Assembly: GCA_037833965.1 (NCBI GenBank)
Contig: AP031352.1
Location: 28,832,501-28,896,500, forward strand
Length of the DNA stretch: 64,000 nucleotides
Origin: Marchantia polymorpha subsp. ruderalis
Taxonomy: Eukaryota; Streptophyta; Marchantiopsida; Marchantiales; Marchantiaceae
Reading direction: 5' to 3'
Both the position numbers and the translations under genes were made by a program. The notes beneath the pieces were generated by a model. The model saw nothing but the letters and a program-made list of their open reading frames with translations. It was not told the origin of the DNA and searched no databases. This document shows positions 57,845 through 64,000 of this stretch, piece by piece. The first letter of the stretch is position 1. Each line of letters begins with the position of its first letter.

Positions 57845-59400
57845 CACTTGCGAGCGAGTGACTTTTTAGAGCCCCGAGTTACTTGTTTGAAAGCACCCTC
57901 TTTGAGTGAAAGTTCCCTAGTCCGCGAGTGACTTACTCGATAGCACCTGATACCTGCCAGAGAGTGACTTAGTCGAGCGGGGAGTGACTTATTCGAGGAG
58001 GCGTAGTGCGAGCCTGAGTGATATATTCGAGAGAGTAGAGTGACTTATCTGAGGTGCGAGCCTGAGTGATATATTCGAGAGAATAAAGGCGGCGACGAGG
58101 CGACGTGCGAGCCTGAGTGATATATTCGAGAGAGTGATTTATTAGAGGGGAAAGTGAGTTATTCGAGAAGGCGATGTACGAGCCCAAGTGATATTCGAGA
58201 GACACCTGTGTGACAGAAATCTGCAAACTCTACCCCGCAAGTGACATATTCGAAAGCACCTGAGTGACTTATGCAAGCACCGAGTGATATATTCGAGAGA
58301 CACCTGTGTGACAGGAAATCTATGAACCCTACCCCGCGAGTGACATATTTGAGAGCATCTGAGTGACATATGTGAGCACCGAGTGATATATTCGAAAGAC
58401 ACATGTGTGACAGGAAACTTGCGAACCCTACCCCGTGAGTGACATGTTCGGGAATACGTGAGTGACTTATGTGAGCACCAAGCACCTGAGTGACTTAAGC
58501 TAGTTCCAAATGATATATATTTAAGAGACACCTGTATGATAGGAAACCTGCGAACCCTACCCCTCGAGTGACATATTCGAGAGCACCCCCGAGTGACATT
58601 TGCGAGCCTGAGTGACAATCTGCGAGTGACAAGAAACCAACTACGAGCCTTAGTGACAAGAAACCTGCGAGTGACAAGAAACCAGCGAGCCCTATCCCAC
58701 AAGTGACGTATTTGAAAGCATCCTTGAGTGACACTTGCAAGCCTGAGTGACAGGAAACCTGCGAGCCCTATCCCACGAAGTGAAGTATTCAAGAGCACCC
58801 CCAAGTGACACCTGCGAACTTGAGTGACAGCAAAACCTGCGAGCCCTACCCCGCAAGTTACTTATTCGAGAGCAATCCCGAGTGACAAGAACCTGCGAGC
58901 CCTACCCCGCGAGAAATTTATTCAAAGTCTTACTTGCAAGCCTGTTCATGTGATTTGAGGCCTGACCTGGGGAGGCCCGATCTTTCTTGCGAGTCTGCGG
59001 GAGGTCGATCTTACTTGCGAGATTGCGAAACCTGCCGTAGCCCGATCTTACTTGCGAGACTGTGAGACCTGTAGAAGTCTGATTTTACTTGCGAGCCCGA
59101 TCTTGCAGACCTTTGTGATTAACCTGCGAGCTCTGACCTGCGAGCCTAATCCGCGTGATTCGAACCTAAACCGCGTGATTTGCGATTTGCGACCTCTGAC
59201 TTGCGAAGCTACCTCGCGTGATTTTCGAGTCCTGACCTGTGCGAGTCTCGACCTGCAAACCGGGGAGATCTGAGAGGGAATCACATGATTTGCAAGCCTT
59301 GACCTGCGAGCGTTGAGTGATTTGATGAGAGCTGAGAAAACCTGTGAGCCCCACATGAGGTGTAAGATCTGAGATCTGAACTTGCAACATCTGCGTAAGA
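57845..59400 (+). repeat. GAGTGA-rich minisatellite, two sub-types
   Basis: 57,845-58,920 is built from diverged units of about 100 bp containing GAGTGA(C/T)ATATTCGAGAG, CACC, TGTGTGACAGGAAA and GCGAACCCTACCCCGCGAGT. Shorter 30-45 bp steps occur at the start. 58,920-59,400 changes to units with GATCTTACTTGCGAG and TGACCTGCGAG. A 220-codon minus frame across the first part is a by-product of unit lengths near multiples of three (repeated CHSRGRVRRFPVTQVSLEYI). The array stops about 60 bp before the transposase sequence. Confidence 0.75.
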
Positions 59401-59459
59401 AGGTTTAATACTACGAGCCCTTAGTGAATTGATCTTAAATCTTTCATGTGTTTCATTTC

Positions 59460-61605
59460 AAAACATGAAAACTCCTGCAAAGCATATGTTTTCCGGTTCT
59501 TCTTCTCAGATACAATCCCAGGAAAGAGGAAAACGAATTGTACACATGACTCAGAGAATCTTGCGCTTGTCAGTCAAATTGAAGATACGTATGTTGAAAA
59601 GGAGGCAGAGATCTATCATAGCAATGATGACATAGCACATTTTAAAGCGATAGACAAGGAAATTTTTTGATCAGCTGCAAAGAAATCTGTAATTAAACCT
59701 AAAGGTGCGATCTATGAGCACATTAATCGTGTAGACGAAGAAGAAAAAGTATTGTTTTATTGTACATACTGCACAAAAACATGGTGTTATTTGGAGTACG
59801 TCTTCAAGAAGACAGGGTCAAGTACATCAAATCAGATGAAACATGTGAAGAGTCATCATAAGAGATAATATTCTGGTAACAATAACGCATTGTTGGGACC
59901 AATGGACGGCTATCTTCAGAATTCTTTGTACTTGGAGAAATAAATAGCAGCCACCTCAGACATATCTGATGATCTTATTCATGAGGCGATTGAGAATTTT
60001 GTGTTGTTAGAGGCCGAAGCGTTCATTATTATTGAGTCGAAGTCATTTTTAACGCTTTTGAAAATATTACTCAAATGCAAACGTGACAATGTGATCATCC
60101 TGAAAGTTGATGCACTCCGAAACGGTATATTGAAAAGAGCCAAGAATATGAGATCCGAGCTTAAGAAAGAATTGTCTAAAAGCAATTCCACAATACATAT
60201 GTCATTGGACATGTGGACATGTCCAAACCAATTCTCTTTTTTGGCTATAGTCATTCATTTTGTTGGGCCAGACTTGACACTTCACGAAAAATTTCTGACT
60301 TTTACGGATACAACTGATCATAGTGGAGTCGAATTGGCAAAAATTGTCCAACACACGTTGGAGGAGTTTGAAATGTCGAACGTATTGGATGTTTGACTAT
60401 GGACAATGCCTTGAACAACAACACTCTAATTTTAGCTCTGGAAAACTCTGTTGCCGATTATTTTATCCGTGAAAAGATATTGAAAACTTGGAACGCCGAT
60501 GATTCAAGGATACGATGTTTGCCACGCATTATCAACTTGTCGTGAAAGCGTTTTTGAAATCTTTAGGAGAGACTGACGATATTCTAATACACGACGAAAT
60601 TTCCAACAGAAACGCTTCCAACCTTATCCGAAGGCTACGATATCTGTGAAAAAATTGCGTTTCAGTCCTCAGCAAAGAAAGCAATTCCGTGGGTAATGCA
60701 ATCTTGCGAATTGTGAAAATTTGATGCTTATCTTGGATGTCTCAATCCGTTGGAATTCAAAATATTATATGGTTGAAAGAGCAATTAAGGTTCAGAATGG
60801 CCTCAAGAATTGGCTCCGTACCGATAATCAAATCGGAAACATCAAACTAGCTCAGTTGGAGTTTAGTGATGATCAATGGCGAAGGTTTCAAAGCATATGT
60901 GATCACCTGAAAAGATTTGAAGAGGCGTCAAGATTAATGTCTGGGGAGAAATAGCCAACACTCTCCTTTGTGATGCATGTGTTCGTTGAGTTGTTCTCGT
61001 ACATTGAAGGGCAGGTGACTATTCTTGACGATTTGAATCCTATGAAATACGCTTTGGTCGCGGCGCATCAAGTTCTTTCCAAATATTATTCCTTCACAGA
61101 TGATTCTTATTTCTATATGATGTATGTAATTTTGGGCCCGAGGTTCAAAAAGACATACCTTGAGCAAAAAGAGTTTGAGTCGCTTTACCCAAGATTGATT
61201 TGTGCTACTGTTACTCTTTTGAAAAAGTTGGTGAGCGAGAAAAAAATATTTTGTGGCGACAATGAATTCAATTCAGTTATGTCACAAGAACCTCAATAGC
61301 CAACTGTATTTTTGGGCATGTTTGCTCATTGCAATGCGGATAATGAAACAGAAGATGAGGTAGATAGGTACTTATCTTTACGATGTGAAGATCCTACCGT
61401 TGATCCGTTCGAGTATTGGAAAGTTCATGAAAAACAGTTTCCTTTTATTAGTGCAGTTGCAAAGGAAGTTCTTTCTATACCAGGTTCGGCAGTGGCATTT
61501 GAACGTATTTTCAATTGCGGACGCGATGTGATTGGTATACAAAGACACTCTCTAGCTCCCGTAACTTTGAGTGCTCTGATATTTGGAAAAAGTGTTTTGA
61601 AATAA
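59460..61605 (+). pseudogene. hAT-family transposase pseudogene
   Basis: Most of it reads in one frame. In order: a BED-type zinc finger (CTYCTKTW...QMKHVKSHH, about 59,760-59,865), a helical region (FVLLEAEAFIIIESKSF), the catalytic block STIHMSLDMWTCPNQFSFLA, then TMDNALNNNT and RIRCLPRIINL in shifted frames, LILDVSIRWNSKYYMVERAI, and the C-terminal hAT dimerisation domain (VDPFEYWKVHEKQFPF, LSIPGSAVAFERIFNCG). The layout fits the Restless/Tip100-like hAT branch. At least six in-frame stops (for example 59,668, 59,943, 60,952, 61,297) and single-base losses near 60,393 and 60,538, with a further shift near 60,640, kill it. Terminal inverted repeats and target duplication were not found. Confidence 0.85.
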
Positions 61606-62984
61606 TTTACAATTAATAAAGCATACAATTTGTTATTTTGTGATATTTTGCAATTTCTTTCAATTAATGCATCTAAATTTTTTAATATGTAGAATCACTT
61701 AAAACAATTTAGATTATTTTTATATTGGAAATATTCTTGTAAATTTTTGGTTGAAAGATATTCCTTGAAAGTCAAAATAGCATGCAGTAAATAGTGGTTG
61801 ATAATTAAGTGTACTTATATTGATGATCAAAAAATTGACTAATATGATTGGGAATATTTGCTCTAGTTATATCACCATTCAATATAGCAGTTACACACGT
61901 CGGAATTGTTGTTTTGGACTTGCTCAGTATTGGCTTTGCCAGAAGATTATAGATTTATACCATGTTTATAAAGAATGAAAAATAAATTAACGTAAATATT
62001 GAAATATAATAATTACATTTAATAATCTTGAAAGATTTGTGGTAAATAAATTCATTCATAGAAAAAAAATTCAAATTTATTGAAATGTCATAACCATTTA
62101 AGTATGAAATACAATTTTTAAAAGTAAAACAACCCGAATAAAATATATTTCATAAATTATAAGTTGATTCCACTAAATTAGAGAAGTAATGAAAAAGTAA
62201 TAACTCTTCTTTCTTTCAGATTGATGATCACCAAAAATTGTAATAACTTTGTATATTTTGAGATTTTTTTTTCTAACAATTGAGAATCTCAAATTATATT
62301 TAAAATCAAAATAAATTCTTCTAACTTGAGTTTTAATTTCACATAAATTTTTTGTATTATTGGAATTTCCATAAATGATTGTAGAATTTAAATTGAAAAT
62401 AGAATGAAAAATCATTGTACGCATTTCTATTACATTAAAACAACATTAGAACCGTCCTAAATGAAAATTGAATTTAATATGTATATTGCATGTGAAATAA
62501 ATGTTGGGAATCCAACGGTTAGATTTGATTTTTGAAACAAACAAAATATATAAAGAGAAAGTAACATAAAAAAATGGAATGAAGATAAGTATGTATCAAA
62601 AATATAGATGTTTAATCATAACAAATTCATCTAAATTCAAATGGAAAATTTACTTGAAAATAATTTATTCAATTAAAAATATACTAAATGATTCCTAATA
62701 TGATGTTGGTATTTATGGATTTTATGGCCACTTTTTATAATTGCATAGATTATTTAAATCTCATTTGTTTCATTTTGACTAAAATCAACATCAATATAAC
62801 ATTTTGACCATATGGATATTCCAAATTATATTATTGGGATAGATTTGAAGAAAAATGAATAAAATTTTTGGAAAATACTTTAGAAAATAAATTTTATTTT
62901 GTCAAAAAATAAAAATAAATTATCATTTAAAATTATCAAAAAAGTATACCCAAATATTTAATAGTTTCTATAAAAAAACAATGA
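61606..62984. other. AT-rich spacer
   Basis: Very AT-rich, no gene. It probably includes diverged satellite sequence toward its right end. Confidence 0.45.
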
Positions 62985-63770
62985 TATTATTGGAATACTA
63001 TTTGAAAGAAATTATAAGCTTGAGTTATATATTATTTTCTGATGCAGAATAATGGAATGTTTTCAATAAAAATGTGTAAAAAATGAATTGATTGTGTTTT
63101 ATGATTTGAAAAATATTTTACAATTTCTAAAAAATAATGAATTATTGGTATACTATTTGAAATAAATCAAAATTTGAGGTATATATTATATTTCTAATGT
63201 AGAATAATGGAATGTTTTGAAGAAAAATATATAAAAGTAAGGTTTGATTTTTTTTATGATTTGAAAAATATTTAATAATTTCTAAAAAAATTGAATTATT
63301 GGAATACTATTTGAAATAAATCAAAATCTTGAGGTGTATATTGTATTTCTAATGCAGAATAATGGAATGTTTTCAAAGAAAAATATATAAAAGTAAGGTT
63401 TGATTTTTTTATGATTTGAAAAATATGGAATAATTTCGAAAAAAGAAGAAGGAATTATTAGAATATTATTTGAAAGAAATAAAAAACTTGAGGTTTATAT
63501 TATATTTCTAAAGCAGAATAATGGGATTTTTTGAAAAAATATATTTGAAAATAGAACTGATTTTTTTCATGATGTGAAAAATATTTAATAATTTCTTTTA
63601 AACAGCAATTAATTATTGGAATTCTATTTGAAAGAAATCAAATGATGAAGGTATATATAATATTTTGTAACACAAAATAATGGAACGTTTTCAATAAAAA
63701 TATATAAAAATAGAATTGATATTATTCTATGATTTCAAAAATTCAAGTAATATATTATTGATTGAAATAT
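62985..63770. repeat. AT-rich tandem satellite, monomer about 157 bp
   Basis: A unit beginning ATTATTGGAATACTATTTGA and containing CTTGAGGTATATATTATATTT, then GCAGAATAATGGAATGTTTT, AAAAATATATAAAA and TATGATTTGAAAAATAT recurs at about 62,985, 63,140, 63,295, 63,454 and 63,612. Steps are 155, 155, 159 and 158 bp. Copies are clearly diverged. The array is short as seen here and fades toward 63,770. Confidence 0.75.
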
Positions 63771-64000
63771 ATTAAGAAAACGAAAATTATAGATTAATAT
63801 AGTAAACTTTAAATATACTTAAATTTGAATTCGGTTTGGAGCCTAGAGTAAATCTATTACGTGCTTTTAGATTTTTTTTAATTAAAACTCAAAAAAAATT
63901 TAGATAAAAATTGTTTTTTTTGTGAAAAAAAACCTGATTTTTTTAAATATCAGAGTTGTATTTAACCGGCACTCACTCCGTGTTACCACATTAGATCTGG
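63771..64000. other. unassigned end of window
   Basis: AT-rich until about 63,960, then a change to mixed composition. Nothing recognised. The window may cut a feature here. Confidence 0.35.

Noticed and set aside
58142..58804. 220-codon minus-strand open frame with repeated CHSRGRVRRFPV units
   Set aside because: It lies entirely within the GAGTGA minisatellite. The frame stays open only because the repeat unit is close to a multiple of three, and other frames are open in places too.
1..64000. CRISPR arrays, bacterial operons, rRNA or tRNA genes
   Set aside because: None seen. The spliced genes and plant retroelements show nuclear plant DNA, and the tandem arrays present lack regular unique spacers.

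Overview
This is nuclear DNA of a land plant, most likely a bryophyte and perhaps a Marchantia-like liverwort. The evidence for a plant is spliceosomal introns in two recognisable plant genes, a Ty3 chromovirus primed by initiator tRNA-Met, and plant-type (CCCTAAA) telomere-like repeats. The liverwort suggestion rests on my recollection of the repeated protein family at 11.7-14.3 kb and on a chitinase that mixes class I and class IV traits. It is an inference. All positions and comparisons were made by eye.

Layout. 0-10.7 kb is gene-free. It holds one solo LTR (4.8-5.6 kb), a gag scrap with an internal duplication (6.0-6.8 kb), a purine-rich minisatellite (8.8-9.2 kb) and a decayed MULE transposase (9.5-10.1 kb). 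10.8-15.6 kb is a GC-richer repeat unit with an 852-codon minus-strand frame broken by one TGA. 16.1-22.2 kb is an apparently intact Ty3/gypsy chromovirus (6,062 bp, LTRs identical as read, CAATG target duplication) nested in an older minus-strand gag pseudogene. 24.2-31.8 kb is a second, minus-strand Ty3/gypsy element with nearly identical LTRs but ruined coding regions. It is interrupted by a short relative of the 11-15 kb unit. LTR fragments and small tandem duplications run to 33.4 kb.

Host genes lie in the middle: a five-exon RSRC2-like (RS/RD-rich, SMAP-domain) gene on + at 37.4-41.6 kb, a three-exon GH19 chitinase with a hevein domain on - at 44.8-46.2 kb, and a possible thaumatin-like exon on - at 48.0-48.2 kb. 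From 51.3 to 56.2 kb there is a tandem duplication of about 2.3 kb with four adjacent hairpins and a TATA box at its junction. 57.4-61.6 kb holds a promoter-like segment, a 1.5-kb GAGTGA-rich minisatellite and a broken hAT transposase. The window ends in AT-rich DNA with a tandem satellite of about 157 bp.

The strongest novel observation is in the chromovirus. Its gag and pol frames overlap at a textbook -1 frameshift signal (GGGAAAC, 7-nt spacer, predicted H-type pseudoknot), and its leader carries two small ORFs that look like diverged duplicates of each other.
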